This document shows, piece by piece, positions 52,182-60,829 of a stretch of 64,000 nucleotides of DNA (position 1 is its first letter; each line of letters starts with the position of its first letter). The stretch is from Edaphobacillus lindanitolerans. Its GTDB lineage: Bacteria > Bacillota > Bacilli > Bacillales_A > Planococcaceae. The notes below the pieces were generated by a model. That model was not told the origin of the DNA. It saw only the letters and a list, made by a program, of their open reading frames with translations, and did no database searches. The stretch is taken from positions 930,001 through 994,000 of the forward strand of contig NZ_FTPL01000001.1 in the NCBI RefSeq assembly GCF_900156305.1, given 5' to 3'. A program made the translations under genes and the position numbers.

Positions 52182-52927
52182 TTCGCGACACCGAACAGCG
52201 CGTAGATGTTTTCCCGCTTGATGTGCAGCTGGCGGAGGATGAAGCTCTCCACAAACGGACAGACCGGCGAATGGATGATGTTGTCCGGTGTCCCGAACTG
52301 CACGACCCTTCCCTCGTCGATGATCATGATCTGATCCGACATCGTCAGCGCCTCTTCCGGGTCATGCGTGACGATGATCGTCGTCAGATTAAACTCCTTG
52401 GCAATGGAACGGATACGGGCCTTGATCGATTCCTTGATGACGCCGTCAAGCGCGCTGAGCGGCTCGTCCATCAGGAGGATCTGCGGCTTCATGACGAGCG
52501 TGCGCGCCAGTGCCACCCGCTGTTTCTGCCCGCCCGACAACTGGTACACCTTCTTCAGCAAGTGAGGGCCAAGTTCCAGGAAGTCGATATAATCCTGGAT
52601 TTCTCGTTTGTTTAACGGGACTTTCCGATTCTTGAGTCCATAAATGATATTCTCGTAGGCGTTCAGATGGGGAAACAGTGCATAATCCTGAAAAACAATG
52701 TTGAATCCCCGATCCTTCACCGGCACACGGGTCATATCTGCCCCATTGAACAGCACACGGCCGCTGTCCGGACTTTCCATTCCAAGAATGATATTCAACA
52801 ACGTCGTCTTCCCGCTTCCGCTCTTGCCGAGAAGCGAGACAATCTCACCCGTCCCGATCTCTGCGTCGATTCCGTGCAGCACGGTCTTCCCGTTAAACTG
52901 TTTGCTGATCCGCTCTAGTTGCAGCAA
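52178..52927 (-). CDS. phnT: ATP-binding protein of the 2-aminoethylphosphonate ABC importer (PhnT-like)
   Basis: About 249 residues of a Pot/Fbp-type ATPase: Walker A LLGKSGSGKTT, Q-loop VFQDYALFPHLNAYEN, signature LSGGQKQRVALARTL, Walker B ILLMDEPLSALD, H-loop IVTHDPEEAL. It stops soon after the ABC core and lacks the C-terminal TOBE domain of typical PhnT (about 350 residues). A frame opens at ATG 52942, but that ATG lies within the GGAGGTGG site; TTG 52927, seven bases after GGAGGT, is preferred and leaves a plausible leader behind the Pho-type promoter. First gene of the operon, coupled to the permease fusion. Confidence 0.86.
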   Translation of the reverse strand: MLQLERISKQFNGKTVLHGIDAEIGTGEIVSLLGKSGSGKTTLLNIILGMESPDSGRVLFNGADMTRVPVKDRGFNIVFQDYALFPHLNAYENIIYGLKNRKVPLNKREIQDYIDFLELGPHLLKKVYQLSGGQKQRVALARTLVMKPQILLMDEPLSALDGVIKESIKARIRSIAKEFNLTTIIVTHDPEEALTMSDQIMIIDEGRVVQFGTPDNIIHSPVCPFVESFILRQLHIKRENIYALFGVAK

Positions 52928-52951
52928 ACTGACCACCTCCATACGCTGTCT

Positions 52952-53005
52952 ACTATAAGGAGACTTTGTAAAGCCGATATACGGTCCGTGTTAAACTCTT
53001 GTAAA
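52952..53005 (-). promoter_or_regulatory. Pho-box-like promoter of the 2-aminoethylphosphonate operon
   Basis: Minus strand: TTTACA (53005-53000), TTAACA (52994-52989), CGTATA (52983-52978) and TTTACA (52972-52967) lie exactly 11 bp apart. Three of four match the Bacillus PhoP repeat TT[ACT]ACA. A TATAGT -10 box (52957-52952) follows with no good -35, placing the repeats at about -22 to -60 from the start, as in PhoP-activated promoters. Confidence 0.68.
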
Positions 53006-53065
53006 GGATCAGGAATATCGCGGTGGCCCTATCCGTAATTCGTAGATTTGCCGCCTTTCCCGACT

Positions 53066-53395
53066 GAGTTACTGCCAAGCGTTGTCGAGTCCCTACCTTT
53101 TATTGTCGAGTCCCTACCAATCGTCGTTGAGTCCCTACCTATCCTCCTCGAATCCCTACCTTTCACTAATGAATCGCTACCTTTCTTGGATGAACTTCTA
53201 CATCTCATCCGTTAGCGCTGTTCCTGTTCTTTCGCCATCGAATCGCTACCGATCATTCCAGGGCCCCTACCCTTAGCCTGTGAATTACTACCTTTCTCGC
53301 CTGAATTCCTACCAATCGATGCCGAGTCTCTACCTTTCACCGTTGAATCGACCCCGAATCCCTGCCTGCCAATCGTCACTGGATGCCTACAAAAG
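53066..53395 (+). repeat. Array 2 of 21-bp-period repeats (core GA[GA]TCCCTACC)
   Basis: About 14 units. Seven starts in phase (53066, 53087, 53108, 53129, 53150, 53171, 53192), then a 6-bp phase shift, five more (53240, 53261, 53282, 53303, 53324) and two or three decayed ones to about 53395. The core is GAGTCCCTACCTTT or GAGTCCCTACCAAT with GAATCGCTACC variants; the rest of each unit differs. It is the longest and most degenerate of the three arrays, lying upstream of the Pho-like promoter on one side and the peptide-importer promoter on the other. Confidence 0.82.
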
Positions 53396-53426
53396 AATCA
53401 CGATTGCAAACCCACGCTCCAAAGCC

Positions 53427-53458
53427 TAGTTGACAACTAAGATTAGTAAGGATATTAT
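53427..53458 (+). promoter_or_regulatory. Promoter of the second peptide-importer operon with overlapping palindrome
   Basis: TTGACA (53430-53435), 17-bp spacer, TATTAT (53453-53458), a near-perfect sigma-A promoter. The palindrome TAGTTGACAACTA (53427-53439) covers the -35 and is a likely operator for an unknown repressor. The leader to the ATG at 53550 is about 85 bases. Confidence 0.7.
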
Positions 53459-53549
53459 AGTCTCTAGTTTTATATCGAATAATTTTTCTGGTTATTAAGT
53501 CTGAAGCTGCGGCGGACATCAAATACCAGGAATAGGAGGATATTTCTTA

Positions 53550-55160
53550 ATGAAAAGAAGTTATCTGCTGGTCATCGCCCTGCTCTTCGCCATCCTTTTG
53601 GTCGGTTGTGAAGGTTCGGGCGACAGCAATGCATCCGGCGACAAGAAATCCGATTCAAAGAATCAAGCATCCGAAGAGCCGGTAAAGGGCGGTACGGTGA
53701 AGGTTGCGTTTGGAGCGGATCCGGATACGCTGGACTGGATGTCCACCGGCGCCTCCCCCACACGGGATGTCAGCTGGCACATCTTCGAGACGTTGTTCGC
53801 ACTGGACCAAGACTTTCAGGCAAAACCGATGATCGCGGAAGGCTTTGAGAAAAGCGATGATGAGAAAGTGTACATCATCACCCTTCGCAAAGACGTGAAG
53901 TTTCATGATGGGTCGACCGTGTCTGCGGACGATGTGGTAGCGTCCATTAATCGCTGGAGAACCGTTTCTTCCGTAGGAACGATCGCCGATGAATACATAG
54001 AGTCGGTGAAGGCACTGGATGAACTGACCGTGGAGATCAAATTGAACGAAGTGTATAACGCGTTCATTTCCGATATGACTGCACCGAAATCGGCACTGAT
54101 GATCATTCCGAAGGAGATAGCCGAAGCCGCTGGTGAAAAACCGCTGACGCCAAAACAATACATCGGCACCGGCCCGTACAAATTCGAGAGCTGGGAACGC
54201 GGAAACCAGATTGTCCTCACACGCTTCGACGATTATTCCGCCCGGGAAGAAGAAGACTGGGGCGGTTTGACCGGGAAGAAAGTGGCGTATTTCGATGAGA
54301 TCAAATTCCTCATTGTCAAGGACCCGCAAGTGATGATCAACGGTCTGAAGACGGGAATCTATGACTATGCCGAAACGATCCCGCCCGATCTGTACCAAGT
54401 CGTTGAAAGCGACCCGAACATTGACCCGGTCACCTACATCAACGGTTACACGGTCACCACTCCGGACAAATCCGAGCCGCCGTTCGATGACCTGAAAGTC
54501 CGCCAGGCGTTGAACCACGCGCTGAACAAAGAAGTGATCGCGGAGTCCGCTTATGGCAATAAAGATTTCTACAGCATGGACGGGGCCTTGTTTGATCCGG
54601 AACAGACGGAACTGTACAGCAAAGACGGAACAGATGACTATCTCTCCTTCGATCAGGAAAAGGCGAAGCAGTTGCTGAAGGAATCCGGTTATGACGGCAA
54701 GCCGATCAAAATCATGTACTCCAATGACACCGAAACCTATAAGCGCATTTCCCAGATCATGAAACAGCAGATGGAAGCGGTCGGCTTCAAAGTGGAACTC
54801 GTGCCGTATGACTGGGCAACGTATCTGGAGAAATGGCAAGATCCTGCAAACTGGGACCTGGTCGTTGTCGGCTGGTCCACCCGGTTCTCGCCGAACGAAT
54901 TGGGGATGCTCATCGAAGACACGGCAAGCAGCGGCTGGTACAAGAGCAAGCAATGGGAAAGCCAGCTTTACGCCTGGGGTCTCGCGGCATCATCCGAAGA
55001 GAGAAAAGACATTCTGACCGACATGAACCAAACCGTGAATGACGAACTGCCGTTCATCAAAATCGCAAACGAGACAAAATTGGATATCAAGAGCGCTCAC
55101 ATTCCGGCTTACGACAGCTGGGTGGGTCAACGATTCTGGAACACATGGAAGAGTGAATAA
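53550..55160 (+). CDS. Peptide ABC transporter substrate-binding lipoprotein (SBP family 5), second operon
   Basis: A 536-residue extracellular binding protein with a lipoprotein signal ending LLVGC (Cys20) and a Ser/Asn/Lys-rich linker. Family 5 features are GGTVKVAFGADPDTLDWMST, VKFHDGSTVSADDV and IGTGPYKFESWERG. It is the receptor for the oppBCDF-type genes that follow. AGGAGGATATTTCTTA precedes the ATG. The ligand cannot be read from sequence; it differs clearly from the other SBP at 20887. Confidence 0.91.
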   Translation: MKRSYLLVIALLFAILLVGCEGSGDSNASGDKKSDSKNQASEEPVKGGTVKVAFGADPDTLDWMSTGASPTRDVSWHIFETLFALDQDFQAKPMIAEGFEKSDDEKVYIITLRKDVKFHDGSTVSADDVVASINRWRTVSSVGTIADEYIESVKALDELTVEIKLNEVYNAFISDMTAPKSALMIIPKEIAEAAGEKPLTPKQYIGTGPYKFESWERGNQIVLTRFDDYSAREEEDWGGLTGKKVAYFDEIKFLIVKDPQVMINGLKTGIYDYAETIPPDLYQVVESDPNIDPVTYINGYTVTTPDKSEPPFDDLKVRQALNHALNKEVIAESAYGNKDFYSMDGALFDPEQTELYSKDGTDDYLSFDQEKAKQLLKESGYDGKPIKIMYSNDTETYKRISQIMKQQMEAVGFKVELVPYDWATYLEKWQDPANWDLVVVGWSTRFSPNELGMLIEDTASSGWYKSKQWESQLYAWGLAASSEERKDILTDMNQTVNDELPFIKIANETKLDIKSAHIPAYDSWVGQRFWNTWKSE

Positions 55161-55244
55161 AGTTTTCACGGGAAGTCTTGTCATGCATGGTGAATGACGT
55201 GACTTCCCTTCTTTTTGTAAATGCGCATGAATTGAGGAGGGTAC

Positions 55245-56192
55245 ATGTTGCTGCAATACACGATTCGCAGATTGGTTTCCATCATCCCCGTACTGCTCGT
55301 TGTCTGTGTCATCGTCTTTTTGATCGTCCATTTAACACCGGGGAACCCGGCCTATCTGATCCTGGGCGAAGACAGTTCTCCAGAAGCGGTCGCACAGCTC
55401 GAGGCACAGCTGGGTCTCGACAAACCAATGGCAGAGCAATTTGTCGATTGGCTGAAAAACATCGTCACCGGTGATCTGGGTGAGTCGGTCTACTCTTCCG
55501 AACCGGTGACTGACGTGATATTCGCACGGGTCGGTCCGACGTTCAGCCTGATGCTGACATCCATTGTACTGACACTGATCATTGCCATTCCGACTGCAAT
55601 TTTCGTTGTCTGGCGCCGCCATACGGTTTTGGATCCCCTGTTCACTTCCGCTTCCCTTGTCGGGGCGTCGATTCCGGAGTTCTGGTTTGCCATGCTGCTC
55701 GTCCTGGGCTTTGGCGTAGCGGTGCCGATCTTCCCGGTTGCAGGGTATGTCCCGATTTCAGCGGGAGTCGGTGGCTGGCTGCATCATCTGCTGCTGCCGT
55801 CGATCATCCTTGCAACCGTGGAAGTCGGACTCATCGCGAGAATGCTTCGGGACAGCATGCTGGAATCGGTTAATCAGGATTACACAAAAACAGCCCGCGC
55901 CAAAGGGCTGAAGGAAAGCACCGTCTTGATGAAGCACGTGTTCTCCAATGCCCTGATCCCGACGACGACCGTTGTCGGCCTGACGATCGCCGGATTGCTC
56001 GGCGGCACGGTGATCATCGAGACGATCTTCACGATTCCCGGCGTCGGACAGCTTTTGATTGACTCCATCCACCGCCGGGACTATCCCGTCATCCAGGGGG
56101 TTGTCCTGTTCATCGCAGTCGTGTATGTCCTGGTCAATCTGCTCATCGACCTTCTCTACGCGTTGCTTGATCCGCGAATCCGATACGACTGA
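55245..56192 (+). CDS. Peptide ABC transporter permease, DppB/OppB type (second operon)
   Basis: A 315-residue permease with six helices. N-terminus LLQYTIRRLVSIIPVLLVVC and LTPGNPAYLILGEDSSPE match the OppB pattern; the EAA loop is TARAKGLKESTVLMKHVFSN and the end is LLDPRIRYD. GAGGAGGG lies very close to the ATG, so the next TTG is a possible true start. It follows the binding-protein gene after 84 bp. Confidence 0.9.
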   Translation: MLLQYTIRRLVSIIPVLLVVCVIVFLIVHLTPGNPAYLILGEDSSPEAVAQLEAQLGLDKPMAEQFVDWLKNIVTGDLGESVYSSEPVTDVIFARVGPTFSLMLTSIVLTLIIAIPTAIFVVWRRHTVLDPLFTSASLVGASIPEFWFAMLLVLGFGVAVPIFPVAGYVPISAGVGGWLHHLLLPSIILATVEVGLIARMLRDSMLESVNQDYTKTARAKGLKESTVLMKHVFSNALIPTTTVVGLTIAGLLGGTVIIETIFTIPGVGQLLIDSIHRRDYPVIQGVVLFIAVVYVLVNLLIDLLYALLDPRIRYD

Positions 56193-56228
56193 ACCTACGA
56201 TTTGAATACTTGCTAAGGAGATTTCCGA

Positions 56229-57083
56229 ATGCTAAAGAAAAAACGAAATCTGATTGCATTAGGCACCCTGCTCTTGCTCACCGTCGCCACCCTGACCGCA
56301 TTCTGGTGGCTGCCCGTTTCGCCACTGGAAATCGATTCGACCAAGCGGCTGAACGGACCGTCTGCGGCCCATTGGTTCGGAACCGATCATTTCGGGAGAG
56401 ATATTTTTGGGCAGACCGTGATGGCCGCACGCGTCTCGTTGTTCGTCGGTTTGACAGTGGCGCTGATCGCCACTGTGCTTGGCACGGTCACCGGATTGAT
56501 CGCAGGCTTTTATCAGAAGGCCGACTTCGTCATCATGCGGATCATCGACGGGATGCTCGCCTTCCCTTCCCTGCTTCTCGCATTGGCGCTCGTGGCCGCC
56601 CTCGGAGGCAGTGTCACGAACATCATCATCGCCCTCTCCTTTTCCTATTGGCCCGTGATGACGCGAATCGTCCGTTCTGCGGTCCTGCAGATGAAGTCCG
56701 CGCAATTTATAGAGGCTGCCAAGACATCGGGCGTCAGTGATCCCGTCATCCTCTCACGGTATATATTGCCGAATGTGCTTTCCCCGATCATCGTCCAGGG
56801 AACGTTCATCTTTGCAAAAGCGATCCTGGCGGAAGCCGCACTTAGCTTCCTCGGCGTCGGTGTTGAACCGTCCACTCCGACTTGGGGCAATATGCTGCAG
56901 GAAGCCCAGATGTACATTACGATCGCGCCATGGTTTTCCATTTTCCCGGGAATTGCGATCATGATGACCGTCCTTTCCCTGAACATGCTCGGCGAAGGCG
57001 TGCGTGAAGCGTTCGACCCACATGCAAAAGAAAAGATAAAAAAGAAAAAAGGCCTGTTAAAAACACCCGTCAGTGCACGATAA
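56229..57083 (+). CDS. Peptide ABC transporter permease, DppC/OppC type (second operon)
   Basis: A 284-residue permease. WFGTDHFGRDIFGQTVMAAR is the OppC motif after the first helix, followed by the EAA loop EAAKTSGVSDPVILSRYILPN and GVEPSTPTWGNMLQEA. It pairs with the OppB-type permease. CTAAGGAGATTTCCGA precedes the ATG. The C-terminus is a basic tail (KEKIKKKKGLLK). Confidence 0.9.
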   Translation: MLKKKRNLIALGTLLLLTVATLTAFWWLPVSPLEIDSTKRLNGPSAAHWFGTDHFGRDIFGQTVMAARVSLFVGLTVALIATVLGTVTGLIAGFYQKADFVIMRIIDGMLAFPSLLLALALVAALGGSVTNIIIALSFSYWPVMTRIVRSAVLQMKSAQFIEAAKTSGVSDPVILSRYILPNVLSPIIVQGTFIFAKAILAEAALSFLGVGVEPSTPTWGNMLQEAQMYITIAPWFSIFPGIAIMMTVLSLNMLGEGVREAFDPHAKEKIKKKKGLLKTPVSAR

Positions 57084-57109
57084 ACGAACCGGAAAGGAGA
57101 ATTCCCCAC

Positions 57110-58123
57110 ATGCTTGAGGTGAACCATCTCAAAACACAGATTGAAACAAATGAAGGGATCGTCAAAGCCGTTGACGGCATCTCCTTTCGGGTGAACGCCG
57201 GCGAGACACTCGGAATCGTCGGAGAATCCGGCAGCGGGAAAAGTGTGCTGGCGCATTCGGTCATGCAGTTGAACCCAAAGCCGCCGACCTTTTACCCGGA
57301 GGGTGAAATCATTTATAAAGACAGGAATCTCCTGACCCTGTCGGAGAAAGAACTGCGCAAGATCCGCGGAAACGAGATTGCGATGATCTTCCAGGACCCG
57401 ATGTCCAGCCTGAATCCGGTCTTCAAAGTGGGCGCACAGCTTGAAGAAGCGATCCTGACCCATCAAAAGATATCGAAAAAAGAAGCAAGGAAACGGGCCG
57501 TTGAACTGCTTCAGGACGTAGGAATACCGGACGCAGCACAGCGTATGCAAAGTTATCCCCACCAATTTTCGGGCGGGATGAGACAGCGTGTGCTGATCGC
57601 AATCGCACTCGCCGGCAACCCGAAACTGCTGATCGCGGATGAACCGACCACCGCCCTCGACGTCACGATCCAGGCACAGATCCTGGATCTGCTGCTCGGA
57701 CTGCAAAAGAAGTACGGGATGGCGATCATCCTGATAAGCCACGACTTGGGCGTCATCTCACAAATGGCTGACCGGGTGCTGGTCATGTACTCGGGCAGAG
57801 TCGTGGAAGAGGGAACGGTGAATGACATCTTCCACCGCACGGCCATGCCGTATACATGGTCACTCCTCCGTTCACTTCCCCGGATTGACGGCGGGCATCA
57901 GCGCCTCATCCATATAGAAGGACATCCGCCCAATCTGCTGGCCCCGCCGAAGGGATGTAATTTCGCTCCAAGATGTCCGTTCGCCACGGAAACATGCCTG
58001 GCGGTCGACCCGGCATTGAGCCCCAGAGGCGAGGGCCATCAGGCGGCCTGTGTTTTGACGAAAGAAGAATTCAATGAAAAGAAAAAGGAATGGGAAGCAG
58101 TGAAGATGGAAGGAGTGCGCTGA
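57110..58123 (+). CDS. Peptide ABC transporter ATP-binding protein, DppD/OppD type (second operon)
   Basis: A 337-residue ATPase: Walker A GESGSGKSVLAHSVM, signature FSGGMRQRVLIAIAL, Walker B LLIADEPTTALDV, H-loop LISHDLGV and the C-terminal FAPRCPFATETC. AAAGGAGAATTCCCCAC precedes the ATG. Its stop lies four bases before the OppF-type gene. Confidence 0.91.
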   Translation: MLEVNHLKTQIETNEGIVKAVDGISFRVNAGETLGIVGESGSGKSVLAHSVMQLNPKPPTFYPEGEIIYKDRNLLTLSEKELRKIRGNEIAMIFQDPMSSLNPVFKVGAQLEEAILTHQKISKKEARKRAVELLQDVGIPDAAQRMQSYPHQFSGGMRQRVLIAIALAGNPKLLIADEPTTALDVTIQAQILDLLLGLQKKYGMAIILISHDLGVISQMADRVLVMYSGRVVEEGTVNDIFHRTAMPYTWSLLRSLPRIDGGHQRLIHIEGHPPNLLAPPKGCNFAPRCPFATETCLAVDPALSPRGEGHQAACVLTKEEFNEKKKEWEAVKMEGVR

Positions 58124-58126
58124 CCG

Positions 58127-59134
58127 ATGCCTGAACCAATACTGGAAATCCGGAATTTGGAGATGTTCTTCCCGGTTAAAGGGAAAGTGTTTCAAAAAGA
58201 GAAGGATTTCGTCAAAGCGGTGAACGGGGTCAATCTGAAGGTGAACAAAGGGGAAACACTCGGGATTGTCGGCGAGTCCGGCTGCGGGAAAAGCACGCTG
58301 GCCAGGACCTTAGTCGGCCTGTTGGAACCGACCGCGGGAGATATATTGTTTGAGGGTAAAAGCATTCTCGGTTCCGGCCGAAAGCAGATGCATCAGCTCA
58401 GAAAGGACATCCAGATGGTTTATCAGGACCCTTACACGAGCTTGAACCCACGGATGAAAGCCGGGGAAATCATCGCTGCGCCGCTCAAGGCCTATCGGAT
58501 GACCGATAACCTGGAACGGAGGGTCAAGGAATTAATGGACCGCGTCGGATTGAAAGCGGAGGACTACGCTAAATTCCCCCACCAATTTTCCGGCGGCCAG
58601 CGGCAGCGAATCGGCATAGCACGGGCATTGGCGCTGAATCCCAAACTGATCATATTGGATGAGCCGGTCAGTGCCCTTGACGTCTCCATCCAGGCACAGG
58701 TGATCAACCTGCTGGAAGACTTGCAGAAAGAACTCGGTTTGACGTATGTGTTCATCGCCCATGATCTGTCCGTGATCAAACATATTGCCGACCAGGTTGC
58801 CGTCATGTACTTGGGCAAAATCATGGAGGTTTCAGACAGCGAATCGTTCTACCAGGATGCCCGGCATCCATACACCAATGCGCTGCTTTCGGCTATTCCG
58901 TTCCCTGACCCTGAAAAAGAAAAAAAACGCCGGCGCCTGGTGCTCGGCGGGGAACTTCCGTCACCCGCCGACCCGCCTTCGGGATGTGTGTTCCATACGA
59001 GATGCCCGCTTGCACAGGACCGGTGCAAAATGGAGATCCCCTGCCTGGAACCGAAAGACGAAAACACAGAACATCTCGTTTCATGCTTCTACCCGATTCA
59101 TCACGGAACACCGGTACCTTCAGAGAACAATTAA
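58127..59134 (+). CDS. Peptide ABC transporter ATP-binding protein, DppF/OppF type (second operon)
   Basis: A 335-residue ATPase: Walker A GESGCGKSTLART, signature FSGGQRQRIGIARAL, Walker B LIILDEPVSALDVS, H-loop FIAHDLSV and FHTRCPLAQDRC. GGAAGGAGTGCGC precedes the ATG. Unlike the first operon's DppF, its Walker B and H-loop are canonical. Confidence 0.91.
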   Translation: MPEPILEIRNLEMFFPVKGKVFQKEKDFVKAVNGVNLKVNKGETLGIVGESGCGKSTLARTLVGLLEPTAGDILFEGKSILGSGRKQMHQLRKDIQMVYQDPYTSLNPRMKAGEIIAAPLKAYRMTDNLERRVKELMDRVGLKAEDYAKFPHQFSGGQRQRIGIARALALNPKLIILDEPVSALDVSIQAQVINLLEDLQKELGLTYVFIAHDLSVIKHIADQVAVMYLGKIMEVSDSESFYQDARHPYTNALLSAIPFPDPEKEKKRRRLVLGGELPSPADPPSGCVFHTRCPLAQDRCKMEIPCLEPKDENTEHLVSCFYPIHHGTPVPSENN

Positions 59135-59146
59135 GGGGGATTTAAA

Positions 59147-59578
59147 TTGGAGCTTCCACGCATCTCTTTAATGGACGCCTACCTGATTGAAACCTTGCGC
59201 AGCAATGGAATTTCCGATGAGGAGATCCTTGCGCAGGCCAGGCAAGGCGATACGGATAACTGGAGAGAACTGAACGCCCGTTTTGATTTCAGTGAGCTGG
59301 CGATGCTGGCTGAACAGAACCTGAAGGGGTTTCAAGCCATCCTTTCACTCGGCTACCGCGTAAAATTCGTCACGTTCAAAGGATTGCAGAACCTGTTGCG
59401 GCTACGGTATGGAATCGAGCCGGGCACGGACTATGAATTAATGGAAACCGGCATCAGGGACCTTGTCTTGGATCAGGAGCAGCTGGCCGGTATGGAACAG
59501 ATGCTATCAGAGAATTGGATGATCGCGCGTGTTGGATACGGCGATGAGATTCGGGTGGATATTTCGGCTGTAGTCTAG
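59147..59578 (+). CDS. Conserved-looking 143-residue protein at the end of the peptide-importer operon, unknown function
   Basis: Starts at TTG 59147, 12 bp after oppF, behind AAGGGGGATTTAAA. It is acidic, mostly helical by eye, with no signal peptide, cysteine pair or membrane segment. The N-terminal part includes ISDEEILAQARQGDTDNW, which resembles short regulatory or DNA-binding helices but matches no family I can name. It shares a transcript with the transporter up to the bidirectional terminator at 59615. A role linked to transport, such as a substrate-specific enzyme or regulator, is possible but not shown. Confidence 0.6.
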   Translation: MELPRISLMDAYLIETLRSNGISDEEILAQARQGDTDNWRELNARFDFSELAMLAEQNLKGFQAILSLGYRVKFVTFKGLQNLLRLRYGIEPGTDYELMETGIRDLVLDQEQLAGMEQMLSENWMIARVGYGDEIRVDISAVV

Positions 59579-59614
59579 GGAGCGTCTGAAATTCAATAAG
59601 AACCGATTCAAAAC

Positions 59615-59647
59615 AAAATGGATTGCCCAAATCGGGCAATCCATTTT
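59615..59647. terminator. Bidirectional terminator between the peptide-importer operon and endonuclease V
   Basis: AAAATGGATTGCCC (59615-59628) and GGGCAATCCATTTT (59634-59647) are a perfect 14-bp inverted repeat with a five-base loop. T runs follow on both strands (TTTTATT and TTTTGTTTTG), so it can end transcripts from both convergent units. Confidence 0.88.
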
Positions 59648-59729
59648 ATTCGCATGACCATTTCTTCATGAGTTGCCACAAGCAGGCCAAGCCCGCCGAA
59701 CGAGCAACACCCCTGGCGCCCATACGGGA

Positions 59730-60452
59730 TCACGGGCATGATTTCTGTTCCTCTTCCCATCTGCGGCGCATCCTCCGGGTCGCCATATCCGCTTCCCGCA
59801 CAGGAATGGGCAGGCGGCTTTCGGAACCGGTGAGCGACAGGGCCACCTCCGTCGCTGAATCCAAATCAATCCCGTTGCCCGGCGAAACAAAGACCGGCTT
59901 CACGCCGGCAGATGTCCGGACGGCGCGTCCCAAGGCCTCCCCGTCCACGATGATGTCCGTCCAGCTGCCCTTCTCCCGCTCCGGCTCAACATATTCCGTC
60001 TCCCGGACTTTGAAATAGGTTTTGGCCACGCCGATGGTCGGCCGGCCAAGGAAGAATGACGAATGTGCCGCAATCCCCATCCTCCTCGGGTGAAGAATCC
60101 CGTTCCCATCAAACAGGAACAGATCCGGCACCGTTTCCAGTTTCCGCGCAGCTTCAACGATGAGCGGCAGTTCCCGGAATGTCAGAAAACCGGGTATGTA
60201 CGGAACGTCGATCTTGCCGACGGCCTCAGCTCGCTCCACCACCTGCATCGTGGCTGCATCGAACACGGCAATATGGCAGAAACCGGTCTCACCTTCTTCT
60301 TCACCCGCGTATGCCAAGTCCACGCCGGCGACTGTCCGGAGGTCATCCAGCCGCAACGGCCGGCTTACATCAATCTGTCCCGCCAGCCGTTCCTGGATAT
60401 GAATAAATTCCTCCGGCTCCGTCCGAAGGGAATAGACGTCATTCAACTGCAC
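59730..60452 (-). CDS. nfi: Endonuclease V (deoxyinosine 3' endonuclease)
   Basis: About 240 residues. It nicks DNA one base 3' of deoxyinosine and starts repair of deaminated adenine. Conserved segments: VAGVDLAYAGEE (first catalytic Asp), YIPGFLTFRELPLI (catalytic Glu), LFDGNGILHPRRMGIAAH (Asp and substrate-binding loop), and FVSPGNGIDLDSATEVAL near the end. The frame opens at GTG 60461, next to GGAA; the GTG at 60452 is better placed after AAAGGAAG. It is an isolated gene, convergent with the peptide-importer operon. Confidence 0.92.
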   Translation of the reverse strand: MQLNDVYSLRTEPEEFIHIQERLAGQIDVSRPLRLDDLRTVAGVDLAYAGEEEGETGFCHIAVFDAATMQVVERAEAVGKIDVPYIPGFLTFRELPLIVEAARKLETVPDLFLFDGNGILHPRRMGIAAHSSFFLGRPTIGVAKTYFKVRETEYVEPEREKGSWTDIIVDGEALGRAVRTSAGVKPVFVSPGNGIDLDSATEVALSLTGSESRLPIPVREADMATRRMRRRWEEEQKSCP

Positions 60453-60690
60453 ATTTCCCACTTCCTTTGCTGATTCAGGGCGACAGAACTACGATTCCCA
60501 TCGTATCACGTTGAGAACTGTTCAGACTGAGCCTGTCCTATCCGGTTCGGTCTGTTCTCCGATGAAACGGCTTGAATCCTCCTCAACATTCCGGACAGCC
60601 ATTATTCTCAAGAAAATCATAGCTGAGTCCGGACGCTTCATCCGGCCAGTTCTTTTTGGCCACCGGCCGTCAGGAAATCCTGCACGAAGA
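60453..60690. other. Intergenic region upstream of endonuclease V
   Basis: About 240 bp with no convincing coding frame. It should contain the promoter of the endonuclease gene, but no TTGACA/TATAAT pair stands out. Confidence 0.35.
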
Positions 60691-60739
60691 ACATAAAATA
60701 ACTGCCAAACGGCAGGGGGCATTCCTAACAGAATGCCCT
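60691..60739 (-). terminator. Two tandem hairpins downstream of the YwqK-like genes
   Basis: Minus strand: AGGGCATTC (60739-60731) pairs with GAATGCCCC (60724-60716), followed directly by CTGCC-GTTT-GGCAG (60715-60702) and TTATTTTATG. The second hairpin with its T-rich tail is a likely terminator for the operon ending at 60830. Confidence 0.65.
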
Positions 60740-60829
60740 GAGTTTCTCGCCACCCTGCCCGTCATCCATCCACTCTTCAAACGAAGTCACCATACAGAAC
60801 GCCATTCAATAGAACAGGTGTGTACACGC

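Noticed and set aside
53082-53276. A 64-codon repetitive frame (SSPYLLL-type heptads) in array 2, and similar frames at 62183-62680 and 62512-62724 in array 3
   Set aside because: The pattern is a by-product of the 21-bp repeat (seven codons). No ribosome site precedes them, and the frame differs between arrays and is broken in array 1.
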